A stretch of DNA of 64,000 nucleotides, taken from contig NW_019775658.1 of the NCBI RefSeq assembly GCF_001039355.2, positions 717,502 through 781,501 on the forward strand. Direction: 5' to 3'. The stretch's first letter is position 1, and each line of letters begins with the position of its first letter. The notes beneath the pieces were generated by a model, which was not told the origin of the DNA, ran no database searches, and saw only the letters and a list, made by a program, of their open reading frames with translations. A program made the position numbers and the translations under genes. Origin of the DNA: Lingula anatina. Lineage: Eukaryota > Brachiopoda > Lingulata > Lingulida > Lingulidae. Positions 35,701 to 45,913 of the stretch are shown piece by piece.

Positions 35701-38173
35701 TCAAGGTTTAAAACAAAGGGCTCTAGCAAATCAAAACTTCATCATCTGATGAGGAAATATAAATGCATGAGTTGTAACATTATATCTTTTATGAAAAAAA
35801 AAAAAAAAAAAAAAAAAAAGAAGAGAAAATATACCTCTTCATTCTGAGTCTCTTCTGTTGTGCCATTTACTATAGGCTCCTGATTTTCTTTACGACTTTC
35901 ATCATTTGCCTATAATCATATAAAAAGTATATGTTATACTGTGAAATGTAACAATCTGACAGACTTGCAATACTGATTGTGATACAGCCAATACAATAAT
36001 ACAATATTGTAATACAAAACAAAATTTATAAATTTAACCGAAAGTGAGCATTACAAAGCTTAATCTAATTCAACAATATGCAAATTAATAACCCTTTTAA
36101 ATTTTTTTCAAAATAAAAAAGGAATATAAATAAAAACTTCACCTTTTCTTTTTCTCTCTCCTTTTCTCTTTCCCTGTCACGATCTTTTTCTCGAGATTTT
36201 TCTTTCTCCCTATCTCTTTCTTTATCTCGATCATGCCTGTCTCCTCTATCTTTATCTCTGTCTCTTTCTTTATCTCTATCTCTGTCCCTATCTCTGTCTC
36301 TATCTCTATCTCGAGATTTTTCCCTGTGTTTGTCTCTATCCCTGTCCCGATCTCTATCCTTGTCCCGGTCTCTATCCCTGTCCTTGTCTCTATCCCGGTC
36401 TCTCTCCTTATCTCGATCTCTGTCTTTGTCACGCGACTTTTCTTTAGCACTTTCTTTGTCCCGGTCTCTACTTCTTTCTCGATCCTTACTTCTTTCTCTA
36501 TCTTTACTTCTCTTGTCCTCGTCCTTTTTCTCCTTAAGATAAAAATATGTTAAAGATAAGCATTAAAATCTACTTAGTTCTTAAAAGTAATTTATATTTT
36601 TCATTTCACAAGATAAACTCCTTCTGAACACTGACAAAAAAAAAATAATAATAATAAAAAAAAAAAATAAATAAATTGTGATTTTTAAATTGGCACTGCT
36701 GTCCATTAGTATTGAAAATAAACAATACAGTGAACTTAACACTTACATCTTTTCCTCTGTCTTTCCTACCACTAGATGGCTTTCTGTCGCCTTTGTTAAA
36801 TTTATCTACATATTCATCATTATTAACCTGAAACAGAGTAAAAATAAATGTAAATACCAGGGCACACAGAACAAAACAGCACCTTAATTTGTGCAGTGAG
36901 CAACACTTAAAACAGGAGCCCTCACTTCAATTTATCATTCATAAGTCAAGTGTCAAGGCCTAACGTATCTAATGCCTTGCATAAAAAAAAAAACAGACAT
37001 AAATACAGACAATCCAAAGGATATGACCTTTGCTTAATGACTAAGCAAAAAGTATCAGCAAAATATTGTGGTCGATTTCATTAACAATGGCATTTTCTCA
37101 ATAATTCTTGAAACTAGACACTTGCCTTTTTGCCAATTGCCTCTGCAAGGGCTTGAAGAAACTCGTTGGTTTTCTCTGGCTCATGTCCTGCTACTATTTT
37201 GACTGGTTTAGCATCCAACTGACGGCCCAAGACCATGCCTTAAAAGTAAATTCAAGCATGTTAAAGCAATTATGACTACAAACTTTCAACCAAATTCTAC
37301 ATGATATTCTGCTTAGTTTCTATGCCATGTGTGATAATATCTCAATAACATAAATGAGATACTAATGCACATAAACCTTTTAAAAACTCTTTTAATGAAA
37401 AGTGATGGGCTGAAATTTTAAGTACACAGAAGTGACACTTACCAACAAAGTCTATAGATTTTTGTAAAAATGCCATTTTACTATCTTTGTCCTAAAAAGT
37501 AGAGAAAAATGATAGAGTCTATGATGAGCAATTTTTTTAATTATTTGAAGCACCATTCATCAAACAACTTAGAAGACATCATTACAACATCCAGGCAATT
37601 GCTTCACCACAAAAATCCTTAAATTAAATGCAAAAGTTATGACAGTATCAAAATCCATCAAAAGTGTAATTTGCTAACTATATTGAACAGATAATGCTGA
37701 CATGACATTTAGCAATGATGTTTTACCTTGACATTGTCAGAATTCATCTCTGAATCTGTATATAAGCCTTTCATGAACCCTGTATTTTTTATCACCTGAA
37801 AAATAAAGACAAACGTTATGTATTGAATGGTACGCATTGAAAGAAAAAGAAAAGGGGAATAAGCGTTAATTTTTTAATGTTGCATTATTAGATGATGAAG
37901 CAACAGTACTAAGGAGAGCCCTTTTCTCCAAAACTGGAACTTTTAAAACTGCGTTAATATGACCTAATGAATCATAACATGAGGTAAAACAAATAATAGC
38001 ATACTACGCTGGACAGAGCTCTTGACCAATATCTCAAACATCCAACTTACCGAAGTCATGACATCGTGAAGAAATCTAAACGGTGGTTTCGATAACAGTT
38101 TTTCTGTTAACGGAGGTTTCTTTATCAATTTGCCTAAAGAATCCTGAGTCTTTTTTATAAGTCTGTCATTCAT
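29751..38173 (-). CDS. TRAF3IP1: TRAF3-interacting protein 1 / intraflagellar transport protein 54, 15 exons
   Basis: Exons in gene order: 38051-38173, 37727-37795, 37443-37491, 37126-37238, 36747-36827, 36143-36532, 35835-35909, 35467-35530, 32986-33018, 31582-31684, 31281-31367, 30790-31042, 30473-30587, 30219-30327, 29751-29907. They join in frame to 606 residues. The N-terminus has the IFT54 CH-like domain: [29 protein letters not shown] and [16 protein letters not shown]. Residues ~146-275 form a Lys/Arg-Asp/Glu repeat region coded by one 390-bp exon. Then come a basic [14 protein letters not shown] segment, an acidic linker ([10 protein letters not shown]) and a C-terminal coiled coil (~481-606) with [16 protein letters not shown] and EPLKVQL. 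All blocks match vertebrate TRAF3IP1 in order. It is an IFT-B subunit that binds microtubules or tubulin and is needed for cilium assembly. Intron 4 (36828-37125) has a perfect GC donor (AAG|GCAAGT). Confidence 0.94.
31685..32985. other. TRAF3IP1 intron 9, nothing else supported
   Basis: 1.3 kb of AT-rich intron (minus-strand gene). Short plus-strand ORFs here (31618-32301) carry no recognisable motif and I regard them as chance. A poly-T run lies at 32821-32835. Confidence 0.6.
33019..35466. other. TRAF3IP1 intron 8, nothing else supported
   Basis: 2.4 kb. It contains a C run (33483-33493), a poly-A run (33563-33580), a CAA-rich stretch (about 34345-34410) and a second C run (34937-34950). 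No exon-like conserved sequence was seen on either strand. Confidence 0.55.
35794..35819. repeat. Poly-A tract
   Basis: 26 consecutive A bases 15 bp from the donor of TRAF3IP1 exon 7. On the transcribed strand this is a poly-U tract within intron 7. Confidence 0.9.
36143..36532 (-). repeat. RD/KE-coding 6-12-bp tandem repeat (TRAF3IP1 exon 6)
   Basis: The whole exon is built from short units coding Arg/Lys-Asp/Glu dipeptides (GATAGAGAC-type). Other frames of the same DNA give long artefact ORFs (SLSLSR on the plus strand, IEIGTGIE on the minus). The coding frame is fixed by the flanking exons (phase 0 in and out). Confidence 0.85.
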
Positions 38174-39467
38174 CTTGAGTCTCTAACTGTTAACACACTT
38201 AAAACCAACAAAGTACACCAATTACGCAAAAGGACTTGTCCAAACTTCTATGATTCCACAACATAGCACTACATTATTTTCTTCTGCTCGGAATTCCATC
38301 CCATAATATCCAAACATTGACATGCGCAATGCATACATCCGGCTGGAAAGCTTGGTGTTGCCATGCAACAGCGATGCACCTTGAACAGGTGCCCCTGCAC
38401 ATCTAACGCAATCAGGCCATTGCTGAGTTAAAGGTCCTGACAAATATTGTACCCCGACTTACTATTATATATCCACAAATACTTAAGAAAAAAGGTAATA
38501 CCCGTCCACAATTTCACATGGAGCCAAAATCATATGAATTGTTATTTACATTATTAACATTTAACATTAGAACAGTTGATGAATGTTCAAATCTAGTACA
38601 ATCAACAGACTTCATCAGACCATTTTATTTACTTGATGTGACGATTTTGTAATCTGTGATACAGCAGAATAAGAAAACAAAATGATTTTGATTTGTAATA
38701 TCCAACAAGTTGCCAATAAAACTAATGTGACAACGTGTCACTTAAAGTAGTTAAAAACTGATGGAAATTACTCTTAGTAGTAATGTTGTTCATAATAGTT
38801 TTTAAAACTTCTAAGGTTAGGACAAAAGCTCTTACAGGTATGCTTTCAACACAGCATAGAAATTGAAGAGTTTTAAAACTTAAGTATTATGAATTGTTCA
38901 AAATTGATTTGCAGGGTTGAAGAGATGAGTCAAATAACTTTTCATAAAACAAACTTTAATTGAAAAAAAAATGCAAGCTATCAACACAATGGTACCTTCG
39001 AATAACAATTTATTTTTAAGTTCTTGCTTATGTTTTAAAACTCACATTTGACAATTTAAATTGGAGAATTAATATTTACAAACCCAGAATTATAACATGC
39101 ACATCTTTGCACTTATAATAAATAGTCTAACAATTTAAAACACTATTAAGGCAAAAGCATCTTATTTCCAGAAGAAAAAATCTTTTTAGTGGGGATATAC
39201 CAGATGACATGAAGCTATTTTTCTGACATAAAAGAAATAATATGCATATCAAAGTGAAAATAAAAAAATTAGATGCTAATAACTAGATCTACATTCAAGT
39301 TTGCGCATTTTTAAAATATATAAAAAGTCCTGAGAACTTTCATTGCATGATATGGGCCATGCCATTTTTTATCACACAGCAACATATTGGTCAAATGACA
39401 GTATCTTTGTGCCCTTGGGTAACATGGTAAACCATTAATATGTGATTGAAGAAATAAGCCCTCTCTG
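38174..39467. other. Spacer between NEMP 3' end and TRAF3IP1 start
   Basis: 1.29 kb; both neighbours are on the minus strand. The part next to 38174 should contain the TRAF3IP1 promoter and 5' UTR. It is less AT-rich (38280-38450) but shows no TATA box. The ORF at 38222-38443 has no family motif. The rest probably holds the NEMP 3' UTR. Confidence 0.45.
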
Positions 39468-42087
39468 TCAAGGAGAGTTGAGTCTGAAGCTCATTTCTGA
39501 CTCATCGGAATCATCAAGATCCACTCCATAACGAGGGGCGGGGTCAGAGTCATAGTCCAAGAGCTCTGTGTCTGTGATGTGCGAGTCTCCTTCCACAAAG
39601 CTGGCAAATCTGAAAGTGATGGAACACGTTGAACAGATTTTAATAGGTAACATTCTGCGAGATTGTATAATTCCCTTTATAGTCTATACTGCATCTGAGA
39701 CCCACTGTTCATGAAAGGTGACTAAGTTACACAAATTGCAACAATTTCCTGGGAAACATTAACAAATTTAGTAAAAATTGTAACTGAATGTCTCTGATTC
39801 AGATCCTATTCCTAAACTATGAGGAACAAACATCCACAATAAAAATCCCCTTGTTCTACCTGGCTTGAGAGTTGATCCTGACAGTACTGGAGTCGGGTAT
39901 TCATCTTTTCTATAATCATTATAATTGCCCTACCTGGATGGAGAATTGATCCTGGAAATAGTCCTCCATGCATCACACTTAGGACTGAGACAATACTGGC
40001 GAAGGCTCTCCAACTGCTGGCGCGTGTACTCATCAGCCTGGCGTTGGTACTCCTCTTCACTTAACAGGTGCACTTTGGGTGGAAACCGCCGTCTCCTGTC
40101 CATAAAAGAGGAACATAGAATCGAGTTTTCCATAACACATGATGGGGTCACAGCTATGGTTTCAATGCAGGTGAATATTTTTTTCACATTTGAAACTCAA
40201 TGCAATGTGTTTTTTATTTTTATATTTTCACTTGATCTATTCAATTTCTTCATTACATTTTAAGAGGGAATATTTTTTATCTACATAGGTAAAAATTGTT
40301 TGTATGCTTGCTATGTTATTTTAAATGTGGTCAACTAACCTTTTGCCACTACTCACCACACTGATAAAATATAGTGTAATATCTTCCTTGGAAAACAGTG
40401 AATTGTTAATATAACAATGATAGTACTAATGGCAACTTCCTGGATCTGTCTTGTGCTTCCATATACCAAGCCTAAAGCACATAACTGTAATGTCCACTTT
40501 ATGAGATTAAGACTCCTTGGGTCTGTCACTGGACCTCGCCAGTAGAGTACTGCTAAGGTTAATAATCCTGCAACTGCAAAGTAGCCCAGGACGTAGTGTG
40601 AATATGTTTCTAGTATGTTCTGCACATTTGACCACATGGCATTAAGAAGAAAGAGACTGAAGGACCAACCTCCTGCCAGCACAACATAGCCTGTTTTCTG
40701 AAAGTATTAATATGTATATGTACACTCAAAGCAACAAAGCTTTGTGCAGAAAAGGCATTTTTGCCATTTAATAAAATTCATTGGCCCACTGTTTTAAAAT
40801 GGAAAATGATCATGTATCAACATGAATTGTTTAAAATGTCATTAGTGCATGCATATTGCATAGTATTTTTCATAATTACTAAAAAAATCTGAATATAACA
40901 TGGAATTATAATTCAGGATTTCATGTATTAAAAACAAACAACAAGCTAAAACATTCTAACATGCACCATGGCCTGGCAGTAACAATACAGGACCATATGT
41001 ATACCTACCCTGGGCACAAACCTGCTGACAATAAACACAATGATAAGACAAGAAGCCAGCAGCCCCACAGTCATCCCAGTGCCATAGTAGAATACAATGT
41101 TCTTGCTGAGTCTTCTGGCATTGAAGAACAAAATCAGTCCCAGGAACAGGTATGTGATCAGCCAGGGGTCTATAGCTATTATTGAAAATTAACATTCAAA
41201 AATAAAAGTATGAATAAAACAAAAATAGTTCTCACATAACTATAGTAAAAGCACAACTATAGTAAAAGTAGAGAATAACTACAGTAAAATATCTGATCCT
41301 AGTTTTGGACAAATTTGCAATCTTTTAAACAGAAATAGTAATCTGCCCCAATCCTTAAAAAGTGATTAAATTGAAATGAGATGCCAAATTTTAAAAATAT
41401 TGAACAAATACTTCAAATATTCATATTTCATGAATTATGCCTTAAATTTTTGTAATTATAATGCTAACCTCTAATCTTTAGTTTTACAGAATAACTAGTT
41501 TTGGTTGCCACACCAAGACATGACAACCTAAAGGTATCCATGGTAACCTCCTCCTTTTTCCATGGCAACAAGTTAAACCATGACTTCATGGCATTGTGAT
41601 ACTGTTCCTGCACAGCTGAAGTATTGGCACCTTTGAACAGCTCATAGTCCTCCTCACTGATTATTAGCCGTAGCTATGGTGACAAAAGAATGAGCTCTGT
41701 CATAACTACATAGTAAATAGTGTCTAATTTTTGGCACCAAATATGAAATGTTATTGTCTAAAAATGATATGAAGCTGCTTTCATTACATACATTGCAACA
41801 GTGATACTTGCAATGTTACAGGGTATATAAAGTAACATGTCACTTATTAATTAATTTTTTATGTTGAATCTTGTGTCATAAAGAAATTAGGAAAATATAT
41901 CACTTACAGTTGCAGTAGTCCATAACTTTACTGCCTTATACTCCTCCCCTTCATAACAAAATACAACCAGCCTTGAAGTAGGTCTTGAATCAACTTTCTG
42001 CTCATTATTACTTTTTGTTAGACTGTATACGTAAGTCTCTGTGATAAAGTTGAACAAGAAAAAGATTAACTTTGTTTTCATCGGCAT
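39468..42087 (-). CDS. NEMP1: Nuclear envelope integral membrane protein (NEMP1/TMEM194 family), 6 exons
   Basis: Exons in gene order: 41908-42087, 41469-41673, 41009-41169, 40357-40697, 39934-40095, 39468-39609. They join to 396 residues. The start ATG at 42087 opens a signal-peptide-like run (KLIFFLFNFI). A lumenal domain follows, then a set of membrane helices with the highly conserved FYYGTGMTVG, LAGGWSFSLFL and LIKWTLQL segments. The nucleoplasmic tail carries LLSEEEY, ISRINSPSRFASFVEG and an acidic C-terminus. Order and spacing match vertebrate NEMP1, slightly shorter than its ~440 residues. Family members sit in the inner nuclear membrane and stiffen the envelope. They are important in germ cells. 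The gene is divergent from DNPEP. One oddity is a degenerate second copy of the exon 5 3' end, including its donor, at 39851-39880. Confidence 0.9.
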
Positions 42088-42830
42088 GGTATTAAAACAA
42101 TCCAAACAGCTCTTGGCTGGCTATTTAATATAAATATATATTTAAAGGAAACCCATTTACCAAATAAATAAATAAATAAATTATAAGGAAAACTTCCAAC
42201 TAAGTTACTGGTGTTTGCACATTGAGCATTTGCAACAAAAATATTTTGTTAGAAGATTTATCGGTTCAGCCACAAATAATTTCAAATCACGTACAGATGG
42301 CCTCTTGGAACTATCGTTGAAACACATGCACTAGCTTGTAAATGTACTAATTCTAGAAGCATGAATCATTAGCTGAACTTGAAGATGAAAGTTGGTGAAA
42401 GGATGACTTAGTTCAGAAATACGAGGATTCCTATTTAGAATCCCCACTATTTTATTCTGTCACTTACCGAGAGATTGTACTAAAGAGGATTTTAAACAAG
42501 TTATGCATATGACCCCCCAAAATATTGCAAATTTCCAAGTAACTTCTGCACCACAGGAACGATTTCCCGCCGGCCTGGGCGCAGACATCTTGAAATATAA
42601 TCTCCAAACTAAGATATAGACAAAGCAAATGCCAACTGTTCATTGTGTTACTTTTATATTAAAAAAATTAAGAGATACTTTTTAAAATATATCAAACTAG
42701 TTCTGATAAAATCTGGGTATTGTTAATTGGCTGTAGAATGCATTTAGTTAATTTTATCTTTATAATATCAGAGAGTACTATATAAACTTCCTGTCGCATC
42801 ATTTTGGTTTGGAGTCCCTAGCAATCAATA
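42088..42830. promoter_or_regulatory. Divergent promoter region between NEMP and DNPEP
   Basis: 743 bp between the NEMP ATG (minus) and the candidate DNPEP ATG (plus, 42831). A TATATAAA word at 42779-42786 is ~45 bp upstream of the plus-strand ATG and oriented for it. A GC-richer patch (42560-42590, containing CCCGCCGGCCTGGGCGC) lies in the middle. Inference from position and motif. Confidence 0.4.
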
Positions 42831-42833
42831 ATG
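42831..42833 (+). CDS. DNPEP: Candidate first codon/exon of DNPEP
   Basis: ATG is followed at once by a strong donor (ATG|GTAAGTG) downstream of a TATA-like box, so an exon containing only the initiator Met is possible. It is on the right strand and in the right place to start the DNPEP gene, whose first visible conserved exon is at 45914. No linking exon is visible because of the gap, so the assignment is tentative. Confidence 0.3.
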
Positions 42834-43239
42834 GTAAGTGCAACTTCTCTTCGTAATTAGTGCATTTTAATCTCAACTTAAAATGCATTTTGACGTAAAG
42901 GTAAAGGATTTAAGAAACAATCGTGACAATATGACTTTATGGCTGGACTATGCTTTTGCTTGAGGAAGTTTTTGTTCACCCCTTTTCCAACGTGATTCAA
43001 TTGCCATAATATTGGCAACGGCCTGATCGGCTTTTTGTCAGAGATACTATACTAGAGTTAAAGCGTCGCAATAACCGGTGCCCTCAGATCATTGATGGTT
43101 GAAATATTTTAGTGTTTAACTCAGAACATGAATCCATTTGAGCTTTTTTGTATGCGTTTTCAAATGTTTGCTTAGTCATCTTGTTATTGTACATTCAACT
43201 TGAAAAAGAAAGCAGACTCATAATGAGATGCTTGCACGT

Positions 43240-43276
<37 letters not shown>

Positions 43277-44215
43277 NNNNNNNNNNNNNNNNNNNNNNNN
43301 NNNNNNNNNNNNNNNNNNNNNNNNNNNNNNNNNNNNNNNNNNNNNNNNNNNNNNNNNNNNNNNNNNNNNNNNNNNNNNNNNNNNNNNNNNNNNNNNNNNN
43401 NNNNNNNNNNNNNNNNNNNNNNNNNNNNNNNNNNNNNNNNNNNNNNNNNNNNNNNNNNNNNNNNNNNNNNNNNNNNNNNNNNNNNNNNNNNNNNNNNNNN
43501 NNNNNNNNNNNNNNNNNNNNNNNNNNNNNNNNNNNNNNNNNNNNNNNNNNNNNNNNNNNNNNNNNNNNNNNNNNNNNNNNNNNNNNNNNNNNNNNNNNNN
43601 NNNNNNNNNNNNNNNNNNNNNNNNNNNNNNNNNNNNNNNNNNNNNNNNNNNNNNNNNNNNNNNNNNNNNNNNNNNNNNNNNNNNNNNNNNNNNNNNNNNN
43701 NNNNNNNNNNNNNNNNNNNNNNNNNNNNNNNNNNNNNNNNNNNNNNNNNNNNNNNNNNNNNNNNNNNNNNNNNNNNNNNNNNNNNNNNNNNNNNNNNNNN
43801 NNNNNNNNNNNNNNNNNNNNNNNNNNNNNNNNNNNNNNNNNNNNNNNNNNNNNNNNNNNNNNNNNNNNNNNNNNNNNNNNNNNNNNNNNNNNNNNNNNNN
43901 NNNNNNNNNNNNNNNNNNNNNNNNNNNNNNNNNNNNNNNNNNNNNNNNNNNNNNNNNNNNNNNNNNNNNNNNNNNNNNNNNNNNNNNNNNNNNNNNNNNN
44001 NNNNNNNNNNNNNNNNNNNNNNNNNNNNNNNNNNNNNNNNNNNNNNNNNNNNNNNNNNNNNNNNNNNNNNNNNNNNNNNNNNNNNNNNNNNNNNNNNNNN
44101 NNNNNNNNNNNNNNNNNNNNNNNNNNNNNNNNNNNNNNNNNNNNNNNNNNNNNNNNNNNNNNNNNNNNNNNNNNNNNNNNNNNNNNNNNNNNNNNNNNNN
44201 NNNNNNNNNNNNNNN
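43277..44215. other. Assembly gap (939 N)
   Basis: A run of N preceded by a poly-A tract (43247-43276) and followed by the reversed units of a ~175-bp repeat array. Long ORFs across it are artefacts of N translation. The missing DNPEP exons probably lie here. Confidence 1.
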
Positions 44216-44229
44216 TATCCTTGAGTATT

Positions 44230-45480
44230 ATTCGGAGAAAACCCAAGATAGCTGCCAGTTGTCATAGGAATATATCATTCAAATGCACATAGGTGTCAAT
44301 TAATAGAACAGTTCAAATAAAGCCGTTTGATGTTTAAACATGTTGACATCCTTATTAACCTTACTCTTTATAAATCTGGTGTGTAGCAAGTGTGCATCTT
44401 GCATATTTGAGAAAATTCAAGATTGCTGCAATTCACAATAGGAATAGTACAGTCAACTACTGCCAGAGAAACATTGGGTTCAATATAAAATGAATTTTGT
44501 TTCTCGGTATTTCCCACATTCTTTTTGGACTTTTAGATATCTATCTGGTGGGTAACAAGTGTATACCCTTAAGTATTTTGAAAAAATATCATGATTACCC
44601 TCATTTGCCTTAGAAGTGCCTATAAAATCTAATGCACCAGTTTTCCTATGAGGAAAAGAAGGCCATCTTGGATTTCCCCAAAATGATAAAATATGGACAT
44701 TAATTACCTAACAGATATGTGTCATGGGATAATAATACTAAAAAAAAAAGAATAACAACTGAATTCAGCTTCATTTTATTTGTAAGCCTATCTCTCACAG
44801 GTATTAACTGAACCCCACCTTCTACGGCTAATGGCAGCCATTTTGTTTTGTTTTGTTTTCAAAAAGGATACACATAACATTCTCATCACATATGTATTAC
44901 GTTAATTAAAAAGATGTGGAAAATACTCAGAAACAAACCTAATTTATCAATTAATATTATATCTCCATGGCAGAAGAAGCCCTATGTGTATACTAGTATT
45001 CCTTTGATATGGGGGCCATCTTGGATTTTTCTCGAATTGCCTGTGAATAAAGGTTAGTTACTCCCCACAAATATATTATTTGTGTAATAAGAAACAAAAT
45101 TAATTAGATAGTGGGCAATGCATCTTCCTAGTTGGCATTAGTTAGTTGAAAACCCTTGTACATGTTCTAGTATTCCTATGCCATACGGCGGCCATCTTGG
45201 ATTTTTCAATAAGTCCAAGGACACTAGTTTGTTATCTGACACATATGCATAATATGGGTAATAAGGATGTGGAAAACATTGAGAAAATACTTAATTTGAT
45301 AAAAATCAACATAGATATGTATATATTTCTACAAAATTTCACAAATTGGCGGCCATTTTGGATTTTTTGGCCAAACGGTAAATTTTTTCCGTGGGCTATG
45401 GCTCTAATTTGATTTAGTATGTCAAAAGGTACCCACATGCAAAATTTGGTGCTTTTATCCGCTGTGTCACGATTTGGCCA
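44230..45480. repeat. Array of ~175-bp repeats with an orientation switch
   Basis: The core TATTCCTATG..GGCGGCCATCTTGGATTTTTC recurs. In reverse orientation, cores lie at about 44243, 44418 and 44590 (degenerate). In forward orientation, GGC(N)GCCAT(C/T)TTG cores lie at 44661, 44835, 45014, 45190 and 45351. Spacings run 161-179 bp. The switch lies near 44605-44655. The array abuts the assembly gap, so its left end is unknown. There is no ORF with a transposase motif. The family is not identified. Confidence 0.7.
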
Positions 45481-45510
45481 TTTTTTTGCCCTAAGCAACC
45501 GGACTAAGTG

Positions 45511-45647
45511 GACTAACTAGTCCATGGGTCAAATATGGCAACCTACTAAAAAGCTTGCAGTGTAATCTACTATTAGATACTGAATAGATTTCGTATGGGG
45601 AAGTATTCAAGAGGGTCAGCTATATTTGACCCTTGGTCTAGTTAGTC
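45511..45647. repeat. 137-bp MITE-like hairpin with 29-bp inverted termini
   Basis: The left end GACTAACTAGTCCATGGGTC (continuing AAATATGGC) and the reverse complement of the right end agree at about 26 of 29 positions. The interior is non-coding. It lies in the DNPEP intron before the first visible exon. Confidence 0.7.
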
Positions 45648-45913
45648 TACTGTTCTGAATGTGGGCTTATAGGTGATATCTATATATGTAATAGCAAAGT
45701 ACCTAAGTTGTTCTTCCACAATTTTTCCATGTTTTTTCTCTTTTTTTTATTACACATAAAAGCAGATTAACACTTAATCTTTCACTCCCCCCCTCTAATA
45801 TTTTATCAAAGTGACTTCCACATGAATTTTTGTGTCCAAACTTTTGTGTAAAAGCATTCTCTGTCATTTGTGTTGGACTGGTGGATTATGCCCCAGCCTG
45901 TTATGTATTTCAG

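Noticed and set aside
36139-36450. Minus-strand ORF rich in IETGTEI repeats
   Set aside because: Wrong frame of the same TRAF3IP1 exon; the phase-0 frame joins the neighbours and gives the RD-rich segment known in the family.
36233-36553. Plus-strand Ser/Leu- or Ile/Ser-rich ORFs
   Set aside because: Shadow frames of the RD/KE repeat exon of TRAF3IP1, whose frame and strand are fixed by the flanking exons.
38222-38443. Minus-strand ORF upstream of TRAF3IP1
   Set aside because: No recognisable motif and lies in the expected promoter/5' UTR; probably chance.
43195-44292. Long ORFs on both strands spanning the gap
   Set aside because: They consist of translated N with flanking poly-A/T; artefacts of the assembly gap.
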